Source of the DNA: CAYRVF01 sp964427535
GTDB lineage: Bacteria > Chloroflexota > Ktedonobacteria > Ktedonobacterales > JADMIN01
Direction of reading: 5' to 3'
Length of the DNA: 16,592 bases
Assembly (NCBI GenBank): GCA_964427535.1
Contig: CAYRVF010000114.1
Coordinates: 1-16,592 of the forward strand
The notes under the pieces are model-generated. The model ran no database searches. It was not told where the DNA came from and saw nothing but the letters and a program-made list of their open reading frames with translations. Within the stretch, counting starts at the first letter, position 1. Every line of letters begins with the position of its first letter. Below, one piece after another: positions 1 to 6,994 of this stretch. The translations under genes and the position numbers were made by a program.

Positions 1-202
1 GCTCAAGCCGCCCGTGCCCATCTGGGGTCCGCATCATCACGATGTCGACTTGGACGCCTTCGAGCCCGTTGACGCGGTCCACCCACGGGCCCTCGACCAG
101 CGCCTCCCCTTCACGCTCCATGCCGAGCGCGGTGAAAAAAGCGATGGCGGCCGCAAGGTCGTCGACGACGACGCTGACGTGGTCCAATCTCTTGATCGTC
201 AT
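1..202 (-). CDS. VOC/glyoxalase-bleomycin resistance family protein, N-terminal part
   Basis: This is the start of a gene that runs off the left edge of the window; about 67 residues are visible. The protein opens MTIKRLDHVSVVVDDLAAA, the usual first strand and helix of a vicinal-oxygen-chelate domain. His8 sits where the family places its first metal ligand, and the pattern continues through AIAFFTALGMER and a VDIVMMRTPDG strand. VOC proteins range from glyoxalase I and dioxygenases to antibiotic-binding proteins, and the visible third cannot say which. The ATG at 202 is chosen because the domain begins right there and a -10-like box lies just upstream, leaving almost no leader. It is separated from the glycan locus by a transposase scar, so it is probably functionally unrelated. 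Confidence 0.85.
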   Translation of the reverse strand, partial: MTIKRLDHVSVVVDDLAAAIAFFTALGMEREGEALVEGPWVDRVNGLEGVQVDIVMMRTPDGHGRLE

Positions 203-237
203 GTCCCTAGTATAGCAGAGGCCGTGCGCGGCGGTCC
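203..237 (-). promoter_or_regulatory. Candidate leaderless promoter of the VOC gene
   Basis: Read on the minus strand, a TATACT hexamer (208-213) ends six bases before the ATG at 202. A TGGACC hexamer, four of six matches to the -35 consensus, lies 18 bases further upstream. With a normal -10 to start-site distance, transcription would begin at or within a base or two of the A of the ATG. An AGGGA just before the ATG is too close to act as a normal Shine-Dalgarno site. Leaderless genes are common in several high-GC phyla. This is a pattern match by eye. Confidence 0.4.
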
Positions 238-267
238 AGGCCGACCGTTCTCGCGAGTTGGACGTGG

Positions 268-372
268 TTAGCCGAGGAAACGCAGGGAGATGAGGGCGCA
301 GCCAAGCTGCAAGAAGGCCAGATGGATGTCAGCCCGGTGCTCGTAGCGGATCTTCAGGCGCCGGAAGCGGCG
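268..372 (-). pseudogene. C-terminal remnant of an IS5-family-type transposase
   Basis: The last 34 codons before a TAA at 268-270 read RRFRRLKIRYEHRADIH, then LAFLQLGCALISLRFLG. This matches the C-terminal signature I know from IS5-type DDE transposases, typically FRRLKIRYERRADIHEAF. Upstream of 372 the frame stays open but no longer resembles the expected ERTFAWL segment, so the rest of the element has been lost. No terminal inverted repeat could be paired. It is a decayed insertion-sequence end that marks an old rearrangement at the boundary of the glycan locus. Confidence 0.7.
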
Positions 373-455
373 TCGCGGCGCGCTGCGACGCACGCGCGCC
401 CCAGCTCGCCACCGATGAGGCGTGCACCCGGCTGCAAAGTCGCTACCTTACCATA

Positions 456-472
456 CAATCCAGCATGGATTG
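456..472 (-). terminator. Short hairpin just downstream of the GH/SGNH fusion gene
   Basis: A perfect inverted repeat, CAATCCA-GCA-TGGATTG, begins four bases past the stop codon of the 477-2630 gene. Seven paired bases with a three-base loop make a modest hairpin. The minus-strand sequence after it (TATGGTAAGG) has no U-tract, so it would be a weak intrinsic terminator. It may instead protect the transcript end. Confidence 0.35.
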
Positions 473-476
473 AAAT

Positions 477-2630
477 CTAAGCGTGTACCGGGGAGCCGAA
501 GCTGGACTTGAGCGCCTGGAACCATGCCGCATTCAGCGCGACGGCTCCGGCATCGTTCGGATGGAGCCCGTCATCGCTGAGATATTCGGGGTGCTGGCGG
601 ATGAGGCTGTACAGATCCGGACCAGGCATCAGTCCATTTGACTTGGTAACCTGGTCGACGACGGCGTTCAAGCTGCGGATCTCCGCATCGAGATCGGGGC
701 GGTGTTGGAACGTGGAGAACGGTATGTGCGCCAGCACCGGCACATGTCCGGCGCCCTTAATCTGGTCTACAAGATTTTGGAGATTGGCTTGGAAGTGCGC
801 TGGGCTCATTTGCTGCAAGGCATCATTCGAGCCCCACTCAAGCAGCCAGTACTTGACGTCTGGGTTGAGGCCGAGCCAATCGGGCATGTACTGCACGGCC
901 CCGTCAGAGTTCCACCCCCCCATCCCACCATTGAGCATGGCCGGAAAGCGCTGCGGATAGGAGTTATGCACATCCACAGCGAATGACGGCTGCTGAGCGT
1001 CGGTCCGGCGATACGAGAGCGCCGTGACGGAGTCGCCCGAGAAGAACACCGCGTCCGGACCAGCGGATGCGTCGAAGACATCCACTTCGTCGATGCGCAC
1101 ATAGGGCTGGCTAGCGCGCGGCTGTCCGGAGGCAACACTCATCTTGAGCCAAGACTTACCCGCGAAAGGGATGAGGTGTTCGCGGACGCGTGCATGGTTC
1201 CCGGCGACGACCGTCGCCGATTGCCAGGTGCCGTCCGATCCGTTCGTGCTGTCACCGGACACCAAGAGGGTATAGTCCTGCGGCCCTGCGCCCGTGTCGT
1301 CCACATAGTCGGTGTTATAGTCGCTGACCCACTCCACCAGCACCCTCGATGGCCCGGCGCCGATGTGGATCGCGCACCAGCCGGGCAGATCCGACGCGGC
1401 GAGCTGCCAAAAGGCCCAGTTGCCGTAATGGCCATCCACAAGCGCGTCGGCGCCCTGGGGCCCGCTGTTGTTGGCCGAGCAGTTCACCGGCTTCCCTCGA
1501 GAGAGGAGCGGTCCGTTGGTGCCGTTCTGTCCGCCGGGGTTAGGCGAGGCGGTCGCCGAGATGGGCGAGGTCACGCCGGGCGCGACCGCCGCGGTGGCCG
1601 TGCCGGAGGACGGGCGCAACATCTCGATGACGCCCGCTGCGGCGTAGTACTGGGGTTTTGGCTGCAACGTCTCGAGGTCGAACATGTCGAGCCGTCCGTA
1701 GCCCGAATAGCTGGCGGCGTCGAATTGGCTGGCGAATGCGACGCCGGCGTCCGCCATCGAATGGAGCGCCAGCGTGGTGAACGAGGTGATGAAGTCCGCA
1801 TTATCGCCGTAGCTAGGTGGTGGATTGCCAGCGTCGTAATTCCATTCGGTGATGCCGATCGGTAAGTCTTTGCCGAGAATGGCCCGGACCTCAGCGCGCA
1901 CGTCAGTGGCAACTTGCCCGAAGCTCGTAGCCTTTACCAGGCACGACTGCTGGGTATCATTCCAACATGGATACCAGTGGAAACTGATGGCTCCTGGTAG
2001 GACCCCCGAGGTCTTCACGCCTAGGAGGAACTCCGCCATGAAATTGTGGTTACCCTGGTCGTTATAGGTTACCGGGCCGATGAAAACGGCGTTCGGCGCA
2101 ATCTGCCGGAGGCGGGGAATCTCAGTATTCCAAGCCTTGAGGTAGTGCTCCACCGAGATACCGTTGTAGTCGGATTCATTGCCAAACTCATACATGCGGC
2201 AGCGGTCAGCCAGGCTGCGGACAAGATGCTCATCGAAGGAGGCGTTGTCGATATTCGTGATGACGCCGAGGCATTGCGCGCCGGCATTCTGTATGGTCTT
2301 GATGCGCTGCTCGATTACAGCATCGGAGGCGTTGTCGGGGAAGAAGCTGCGGATGAGGGTGAAGCCCGCGCGACGAAGGGCGTCCTGTATGGCGGGAACC
2401 GTCTCGATATTCCGCGGCGACCATTCATACGTATCGTTGGTGCCGAAGAGGAACGACGACGTCCCATTCTTCCAGATCTGCTGACCCGGGAGAACGGGCT
2501 GGATCACGGATTCAGGGCCAGAAGGACGGGATTGTTGGACCCAAACCGCGACCCACACCAGAATGAGAGCTGCCGCGAGCGAGGCCAAGCGCCAATCGCG
2601 ATGGACGGTGCGAGTCGTCTGCGTCTGCAT
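477..2630 (-). CDS. Membrane-anchored GH-A glycoside hydrolase / discoidin-like / SGNH esterase fusion
   Basis: This 717-residue extracytoplasmic protein has three recognisable parts. Residues 15-31 (LASLAAALILVWVAVWV) follow basic residues and form a signal anchor with no clear cleavage site or lipobox. Residues about 55-340 look like a clan GH-A TIM barrel: YEFGNES gives the Asn151-Glu152 acid/base, SFHWYP carries His218, and GITEWN gives the likely nucleophile Glu262. A Ser/Thr/Ala/Pro/Gly-rich linker (341-373) leads to a discoidin/F5-8-like domain (374-522). An SGNH hydrolase follows (526-717) with block I SGDSV (Ser534), block III GSND (600-603) and block V DGLH (Asp687, His690). All catalytic residues are present. 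The ATG at 2630 has AGGGA about four bases upstream. As the last gene after the amino-sugar genes, it may trim and deacylate the surface polysaccharide. The substrate and exact GH family cannot be assigned from sequence alone. Confidence 0.85.
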   Translation of the reverse strand: MQTQTTRTVHRDWRLASLAAALILVWVAVWVQQSRPSGPESVIQPVLPGQQIWKNGTSSFLFGTNDTYEWSPRNIETVPAIQDALRRAGFTLIRSFFPDNASDAVIEQRIKTIQNAGAQCLGVITNIDNASFDEHLVRSLADRCRMYEFGNESDYNGISVEHYLKAWNTEIPRLRQIAPNAVFIGPVTYNDQGNHNFMAEFLLGVKTSGVLPGAISFHWYPCWNDTQQSCLVKATSFGQVATDVRAEVRAILGKDLPIGITEWNYDAGNPPPSYGDNADFITSFTTLALHSMADAGVAFASQFDAASYSGYGRLDMFDLETLQPKPQYYAAAGVIEMLRPSSGTATAAVAPGVTSPISATASPNPGGQNGTNGPLLSRGKPVNCSANNSGPQGADALVDGHYGNWAFWQLAASDLPGWCAIHIGAGPSRVLVEWVSDYNTDYVDDTGAGPQDYTLLVSGDSTNGSDGTWQSATVVAGNHARVREHLIPFAGKSWLKMSVASGQPRASQPYVRIDEVDVFDASAGPDAVFFSGDSVTALSYRRTDAQQPSFAVDVHNSYPQRFPAMLNGGMGGWNSDGAVQYMPDWLGLNPDVKYWLLEWGSNDALQQMSPAHFQANLQNLVDQIKGAGHVPVLAHIPFSTFQHRPDLDAEIRSLNAVVDQVTKSNGLMPGPDLYSLIRQHPEYLSDDGLHPNDAGAVALNAAWFQALKSSFGSPVHA

Positions 2631-2716
2631 CTGTCGTCCCTGCCGCTTGCGGGCCTGAATAGGCTGACGCGAGGCCGCCTGTCCGACCGCGCGGACCTCA
2701 CCCCGCCTCGGCGCGG

Positions 2717-2740
2717 GAGGTGGCCCGTGGCGGCCACCTC
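2717..2740 (-). terminator. Intergenic hairpin between the Gfo/Idh and GH/SGNH genes
   Basis: A perfect nine-base inverted repeat, GAGGTGGCC and GGCCACCTC, encloses a six-base loop inside the 192-base gap between the two genes. No T-run follows on the minus strand, so it is not a classical terminator. A partial terminator, attenuator or mRNA-processing site that sets the level of the downstream hydrolase relative to the sugar genes is plausible. Confidence 0.4.
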
Positions 2741-2771
2741 TCGGAATGCCATGTGGCGCCTGGCTTGAATT

Positions 2772-2794
2772 TGGCGTCCGACTGTGGCGTCCGA
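2772..2794. repeat. Ten-base direct repeat TGGCGTCCGA, two copies
   Basis: TGGCGTCCGA occurs at 2772-2781 and again at 2785-2794, a 13-base period. A third partial copy (GTCCG) follows. It lies in the gap between the dehydrogenase and hydrolase genes. No function is evident. Confidence 0.5.
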
Positions 2795-2822
2795 GCGTCC
2801 GCGTCGCCGGGGTGGAGCGCTA

Positions 2823-3866
2823 CTAGGCCGAAGTCCGCTGGAGGGCGCGCAACGATTCCGCGGGTGCGAGTGAACCCAACGCGCGGTAGTCTTCTTGCCG
2901 ATCCAGGTACTCCTGCGCGGCGGCCAGAATGCGCACCACCTCGAGGCCGTCACGCCCATCGGCTTGCGGCCGTGTGCCGTTGCGGATCGCGTTGGCGAAG
3001 TCTTGGCACTCAAGACGGAGCGGCTCGATCCACTCGATATACGGGATGGTGATCGCGCCATTCCGATACGAGACAACCGGGTCCGCCCCCATGTCCGCTC
3101 CCTTGTTGAAGATTTTCAGCATTTCCGCCGGGCTTGTGTCGTCATAGATGGCCATGCGGGCGTCCCCCATGATCGTGACGCGGCGGATCTTGGTCGGGTG
3201 CAGCCAACTCACGTGGATGTGGGCCGTCATACCGCCCTCGAATTCAAGATGTAGATGGGCTACGTCGTAGATGGCCCGACCGACATGCGCATGGGCGTGT
3301 GCGCTCACCCGGGTAGGCTTCTTGCCGAAGAGGTAGACAATGATCGAGATATCGTGCGGTGCCAGGTCCCAGATGACATTGATGTCACTGCGAAACAGCC
3401 CCAGGTTCACCCGCTCGGACTCGATGCAATAGACCTTGCCAAGGTCTCCGCTCTGCACCAGTTTGCGGAGCTCGTTCACGGCGGGACTGTACTCGAAGGT
3501 GTGCCCGACCATGAGTGTGCGCCCGACCTGCTCGGCAAGCGCAACCAGCTCTTCGGCCTCGGCGACGCTCGCGGTGAGGGGCTTTTCTACCAGCACGTGC
3601 TTGCCGGCGAGCAGGGCCTGCTTAGCCAGCGAATAGTGGGTGCGGACCGGCGTCGCGACGACCACGCCGTCCACATCGGACTCGAACACATCTTCAGGGC
3701 GTGTGGTCGCGCGGATGTGTGGATGGCTGACCCGCAACGCTGCCACGCGCGCGGGGTCCATGTCCGCCACCATAGCGACGCTCGAACGCGCCAGGCCTTC
3801 GAGGTTGCGGCTGATCTTCGGGCCCCAGTAGCCCCAGCCAATGACGCCAAACCGAAGCTCTCTCAC
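2823..3866 (-). CDS. Gfo/Idh/MocA family NAD-dependent sugar dehydrogenase (WlbA/WbpB-like)
   Basis: This 347-residue enzyme starts with a Rossmann dinucleotide motif, GVIGWGYWG (7-15). It carries the family's EKP motif (94-96) and the WDLAPHD segment (166-172), whose His171 is the expected catalytic residue. The region AHIHVSWLHPTKIRR is typical of the group that oxidises the 3-hydroxyl of UDP-GlcNAc-uronic acid or related sugars. The product would be a 3-keto sugar, the substrate of the aminotransferase encoded immediately upstream. The start is GTG at 3866, supported by a GAGGGGGG Shine-Dalgarno-like run seven bases before it. The gap to the aminotransferase is 110 bases, and the two are probably co-transcribed. 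Family assignment is firm; the exact sugar is inferred. Confidence 0.9.
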   Translation of the reverse strand: MRELRFGVIGWGYWGPKISRNLEGLARSSVAMVADMDPARVAALRVSHPHIRATTRPEDVFESDVDGVVVATPVRTHYSLAKQALLAGKHVLVEKPLTASVAEAEELVALAEQVGRTLMVGHTFEYSPAVNELRKLVQSGDLGKVYCIESERVNLGLFRSDINVIWDLAPHDISIIVYLFGKKPTRVSAHAHAHVGRAIYDVAHLHLEFEGGMTAHIHVSWLHPTKIRRVTIMGDARMAIYDDTSPAEMLKIFNKGADMGADPVVSYRNGAITIPYIEWIEPLRLECQDFANAIRNGTRPQADGRDGLEVVRILAAAQEYLDRQEDYRALGSLAPAESLRALQRTSA

Positions 3867-3976
3867 GTCGATACCCCCCTCACCCTACCCTTGAGATTGC
3901 GCCTGAGAGAAATGGCGCGGGCGCTTCACCATCCACCACCGCTGCCGCTACCACACTCGCGACACCCCAGCGCCCG

Positions 3977-5095
3977 CTAGTGGCTCGCGTAGGCAAGACC
4001 TCGCGCGCGCCTGACCGCGCCGGCGACTGTCGCGATCTGTTCCGACGTGAGCTCGGCGTACATGGGAAGCGAGACAATCCGCTCTGCCGCCGCTTCCGCC
4101 ACGGGAAATGCCCCGCGCTGATAACCGAGGTGGGCGCAGGCGGGCTGCAAATGGATAGGTATCGGATAGTGGATCCCGGTCAGCACGCCGTCGCGCTCGA
4201 GCGCTTCCCTGAAGCGCGCCCGGTCGTCTACTTGGACCACGTAGACGTAGAAAATCGACGTGGCCCAGGGCTCGACGACGGGCACCGCCCCAACCAGATC
4301 GCGCAGGTGCTCCGAATAGGCCGCGGCGCGCGCGCGCCGGGCCTCATTCCACTGGTCCAGATAGCGGAGCTTGATGCGCAGGATGGCGGCCTGAATCTCG
4401 TCCATGCGGGCGTTAACACCCATGATCTCGTGCATGTAGCGCACCTTGGACCCATGGTCGCGAATCAGGCGCATCCGGTCGGCCAGTTCTTCGTCGCGGG
4501 TCACGCAGATTCCCGCCTCGCCGTACGCGCCAAGGTTCTTGCTGTAGTAGAGGCTGAACGCGCCGACATCGCCGAAGCTTCCGACCTTGTGGTGCTTATA
4601 CTCTGCCCCTTGGGCCTGCGAGGCGTCTTCTATCACGCGCAAGCCATGCGTGCGCGCAAAATCCAGAATGGGATCCATGTCGGCGGGGTGGCCGTAGAGG
4701 TGAACCGGGATGATGGCGCGTGTGCGCTCGGTGCGGACGCTCTCGAGTTGGCGCCAGTCGAGGGTGTAGTTGTTCGGGTCCACGTCCACGAACACGGGGG
4801 TCGCGCCGACCATGTGAATGGCCTCGGCGGTGGCGATAAATGAGTTCGGAACCGTGATCACTTCGTCCCCGGCACCAATGTTGCAAGCGCGCAGGGCCAG
4901 GATGAGGGCATCGGTACCGTTGGAAACGCCCACGCCATAGCTCGCGTCACAATACATGGCGAATTCGCGCTCGAAGGCCAGCAACTCCGGCCCGAGAAAC
5001 AATTGCATCCCGTCCAGCACGCGCTCGATGGCTGGGAGCACCTCGTGCTTGATCGTTTGGTATTGGGCACGCAGGTCTACCAGTGGGATGGACAT
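3977..5095 (-). CDS. DegT/DnrJ/EryC1/StrS PLP-dependent sugar aminotransferase
   Basis: This 372-residue protein has the full layout of the nucleotide-sugar aminotransferase family. It has the N-terminal PLVDLRAQY motif, GVGVSNGTDAL for cofactor phosphate binding (54-64), VHLYGHPADM, and IEDASQAQGAEY with the pyridine-contacting Asp157. SLYYSKNLGAYGEAG follows, with Lys186 as the Schiff-base lysine. It transfers an amino group, usually from glutamate, to a keto sugar nucleotide. Paired with the Gfo/Idh dehydrogenase it resembles the WbpE/WbpB or WlbC/WlbA pairs that make 3-amino-3-deoxy sugars. No N-acetyltransferase gene lies in this block. The ATG at 5095 follows an AGAGGAG site eight bases upstream, and it is the first gene of the second minus-strand block. 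Confidence 0.92.
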   Translation of the reverse strand: MSIPLVDLRAQYQTIKHEVLPAIERVLDGMQLFLGPELLAFEREFAMYCDASYGVGVSNGTDALILALRACNIGAGDEVITVPNSFIATAEAIHMVGATPVFVDVDPNNYTLDWRQLESVRTERTRAIIPVHLYGHPADMDPILDFARTHGLRVIEDASQAQGAEYKHHKVGSFGDVGAFSLYYSKNLGAYGEAGICVTRDEELADRMRLIRDHGSKVRYMHEIMGVNARMDEIQAAILRIKLRYLDQWNEARRARAAAYSEHLRDLVGAVPVVEPWATSIFYVYVVQVDDRARFREALERDGVLTGIHYPIPIHLQPACAHLGYQRGAFPVAEAAAERIVSLPMYAELTSEQIATVAGAVRRARGLAYASH

Positions 5096-5332
5096 CTCGA
5101 GGACTCCTCTTGGGACGATATTCAGAGACGGCTAGGCAATGGCTGCCTGGCATGGCAAGCGTGGCGGCCCGCCGCGATTTCTAGCATATCGGCCCGGAGT
5201 GCAGCGTACGTTGCCATGCGTGTGTACAAGAGGTGACGGCATGTGGCTGGTGTTTAGAAAGTGTCACATCAACCAGAGGGCTCGCCCTGCGCCTCATACC
5301 GGTTCGGCCTGGGATGTTGTCGTTCGCGCGGT

Positions 5333-5352
5333 CCGCGGACTGAAGCCCGCGG
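5333..5352 (-). terminator. Hairpin with TGAA/TTCA loop, pairs fully only as minus-strand RNA
   Basis: CCGCGGAC-TGAA-GCCCGCGG forms an eight-base stem. On the plus strand one position is an A-C mismatch; in minus-strand RNA the same position is a G-U wobble. The structure is therefore best formed in transcripts coming from the acyltransferase operon. The CTGAAG centre recalls small palindromic repeats seen scattered in some environmental bacterial genomes. No U-tract follows. Confidence 0.4.
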
Positions 5353-5363
5353 GTCATCCCGGA

Positions 5364-5378
5364 CACGGCAGGGCCGTG
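5364..5378. terminator. Short hairpin CACGGC-AGG-GCCGTG
   Basis: A six-base perfect inverted repeat with a three-base loop lies eleven bases from the TGAA-loop hairpin. On the minus strand it would be transcribed first. The two together could act as a tandem stop or processing signal after the acyltransferase gene. There is no U-run, so this is a weak call. Confidence 0.3.
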
Positions 5379-5517
5379 GAACCACAACATCTGAGCCCGA
5401 TTTGGTATCATGCGCAGCGCGGCAGTACGACGGAGGGTACACGGTTCCGCCGGGCAGCGCGTTCTCTGCCCGAAAATGCGCCAACGGCTCAGTCCCCCTG
5501 GCGGAGGTTGACTGTCG

Positions 5518-5616
5518 CTATCGCTTGAGCGCCCTGGCCACGTCGACGGCTAGCGCATCGTTGACCACAGCGCCGTACGCCTGGCGGATGCTTTGAACCT
5601 TTGGCCACAGGAGCAA
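5518..5616 (-). CDS. Possible 32-residue small protein after the acyltransferase
   Basis: A TTG codon at 5616 is preceded on the minus strand by GGAGG (5623-5627) at a six-base spacing. It opens a 32-codon frame ending in TAG, beginning LLWPKVQSIRQAYGAVV and ending in a basic ARALKR tail. The site lies 17 bases past the acyltransferase stop codon, as expected for a coupled last gene. Nothing in the sequence is recognised. It could equally be chance, since the same frame stays open back into the acyltransferase gene. Treat it as a candidate only. Confidence 0.2.
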   Translation of the reverse strand: MLLWPKVQSIRQAYGAVVNDALAVDVARALKR

Positions 5617-5633
5617 TGCCGGCCTCCGTTGGG

Positions 5634-6641
5634 CTATGCCATCGCCGCCGCCGTCTCGCGGGTGAGAAGGCCAAGATCGGCCAGGTCGTCGGTGCGCGGC
5701 CAGTAGATCCAGTGGGCCAGGTCGCGCTGGATCGCATCGTCGAGCCGCGCGAGACACTGGCGGAAGGCCGTTTCGACGTCGCCCGAGACGGTGATGGCGG
5801 GCGAGATCTCCAACACCTGATGGTAGTAGTCCGACGAGCGCCGCAAGGTGATGATGAAGATTGGCGTCTTGGCGCTGCGCGCGATGGCCGCGCTACCCGG
5901 CAGCAGGCGGACCGTGCGGCCGAGAAACGTGCAGGCGATGGTGCGCGGGCGATCGTTCGGCCACGCCGGCGGATCGACAAAGCTGCTGACAAGCTCATTG
6001 TGGCGCATGACAAGCGCTGCCTGGGCAGCCGTCGCGAACTGTCCCTTGTCGGGTTCGATGCACGGTCGGCTCAGGTGTCCCCGGATGAGGCGCTCTGTGA
6101 CCTGCCGGGCGTATGTCTTCTCCAACTCGCTGGCCCGTGGATCGTGCTCGGAGGGCACTCGTCGTATGAGCGTCACGGGCAGACCTGCGATGCCGAGGAG
6201 GGCCACGCCGGCCTCGAAGGACCCGTAGTGGGCGCTCGCGAGCAGGGCGCCGCGCCCTTGCGCGAGCGCCCACTCGAGATGCTCCAGCCCGCGGATCTCG
6301 ACCAGGCGCGCCAGCCCCCGTCCTCTGCCTACCAGGCGCAGTATGTCTACCGTCTCGCAGGCCCGGAGCCTGAAATGCTCCCGAGCGACCGCTAGGCGTT
6401 CCTCAGGGGTAAGCCTGGCGCCTAAGACCTGCTCAAGATTGAGCACTATACGCTCGCGCGTCACGCGGTCGTGCACGAACCGCCGATCGCCGCGAGCGCA
6501 TGCGAGGCGATAGGCGAGGGGCGCTGGCAGCCAGGCGGCGAGAGGCGCTATGACGAAGCGATGGATGTACGCCACGCCGCGCTTCAGCGAGCGGAGTGAC
6601 GTGTGCGCCTTAACCGCTACGGCCACCCGATGCCAACTCAT
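5634..6641 (-). CDS. LpxL/HtrB-like lysophospholipid or glycolipid acyltransferase
   Basis: This 335-residue protein belongs to the lauroyl/myristoyl acyltransferase-like family. The key motif is SAHYGSFEAG, giving His138 and Glu143 as the HX4(D/E) catalytic pair, in the position of the HxGNWE motif of LpxL. A hydrophobic stretch near residues 28-46 (HRFVIAPLAAWLPAPLAY) would bring it to the inner face of the membrane. Members move an acyl chain from acyl-ACP or acyl-CoA to a glycolipid such as lipid A or phosphatidylinositol mannoside. Here the ACP gene directly precedes it and overlaps by four bases (ATGA at 6638-6641), so translation is coupled and ACP is the likely donor. The acceptor is unknown; no lpxA/B/C-type genes are in the window, so lipid A is not supported. 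Confidence 0.88.
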   Translation of the reverse strand: MSWHRVAVAVKAHTSLRSLKRGVAYIHRFVIAPLAAWLPAPLAYRLACARGDRRFVHDRVTRERIVLNLEQVLGARLTPEERLAVAREHFRLRACETVDILRLVGRGRGLARLVEIRGLEHLEWALAQGRGALLASAHYGSFEAGVALLGIAGLPVTLIRRVPSEHDPRASELEKTYARQVTERLIRGHLSRPCIEPDKGQFATAAQAALVMRHNELVSSFVDPPAWPNDRPRTIACTFLGRTVRLLPGSAAIARSAKTPIFIITLRRSSDYYHQVLEISPAITVSGDVETAFRQCLARLDDAIQRDLAHWIYWPRTDDLADLGLLTRETAAAMA

Positions 6642-6889
6642 CGTGCAACCTCATCGTGCTGGCGCCCTAGTATATAGGCGCACATGGCGTCGATCGTCTC
6701 GAAATTCGAGCGCGTCAGATCGGAATCCGCCACCGAGAACTTGAATTTCTCCTCGATGAACAACACCAGATTGAGGAACGCCGTCGAGTCCAGCAGGTTT
6801 GAATCGAGCAGCGAGGTGTCGTTCTGGATCTCGATGCTGCTTCCTTCGAGCAGATCGGTGTAGATGAACTCACGGATGATGTCTTCCAC
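6638..6889 (-). CDS. Acyl carrier protein
   Basis: This is an 83-residue, mostly acidic, helical protein of normal ACP length. SNLLDSTAFLNLVLFIEEKF contains the DS motif, with Ser35 as the predicted 4'-phosphopantetheine site at the start of helix II. It is a dedicated carrier rather than the housekeeping AcpP: the DSL motif is changed to DST, and it lies between an acyl-activating ligase and an acyltransferase. It would accept a fatty acid adenylate and hand the chain to the acyltransferase, whose start overlaps its stop. The start is GTG at 6889, with GAGAGAGG eight or so bases upstream. A six-base hairpin (6916-6930) stands before that site in the 105-base gap after the ligase. Confidence 0.92.
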   Translation of the reverse strand: MEDIIREFIYTDLLEGSSIEIQNDTSLLDSNLLDSTAFLNLVLFIEEKFKFSVADSDLTRSNFETIDAMCAYILGRQHDEVAR

Positions 6890-6915
6890 GACGCGATACC
6901 TCTCTCCAACATGCT

Positions 6916-6930
6916 CCCGCTTCCAGCGGG
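6916..6930 (-). promoter_or_regulatory. Hairpin ahead of the acyl carrier protein ribosome-binding site
   Basis: CCCGCT-TCC-AGCGGG is a perfect six-base stem with a three-base loop. It sits in the only sizeable gap inside the ligase/ACP/acyltransferase run and ends shortly before the ACP Shine-Dalgarno site. It could be an mRNA-processing or stability element that allows more ACP than ligase to be made. That is inference from position. Confidence 0.3.
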
Positions 6931-6994
6931 CCTCAAACGTCTACGGCGCACGCTTCCGCACCCGGGGCGCCGCACGAGCCCGTCCGCGCTCCCG

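Larger units (their letters stand above)
5096..5517. other. Gap between the acyl block and the amino-sugar block
   Basis: No coding frame here looks real. The gap holds two compact hairpins (5333-5352 and 5364-5378) and the Shine-Dalgarno site of the aminotransferase. I see no strong -35/-10 pair for the downstream genes. TATGCT near 5186-5191 on the minus strand is the best -10 candidate but has no matching -35. The hairpins make it likely that transcription of the acyl block is at least partly ended or processed here. Confidence 0.5.

Noticed and set aside
1176..1865. 229-codon open frame on the plus strand
   Set aside because: It lies entirely opposite the GH/SGNH gene, its translation is Arg/Gly/Val-rich without motifs, and it mirrors the codon pattern of the real gene.
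3980..4843. 287-codon open frame on the plus strand
   Set aside because: It is a shadow of the DegT-type aminotransferase and resembles no protein family.
5634..6641. Lipid A secondary acyltransferase (LpxL) as a firm name
   Set aside because: The fold and HX4E motif fit, but no other lipid A genes are present and the family also acylates other glycolipids, so only the family name is supported.
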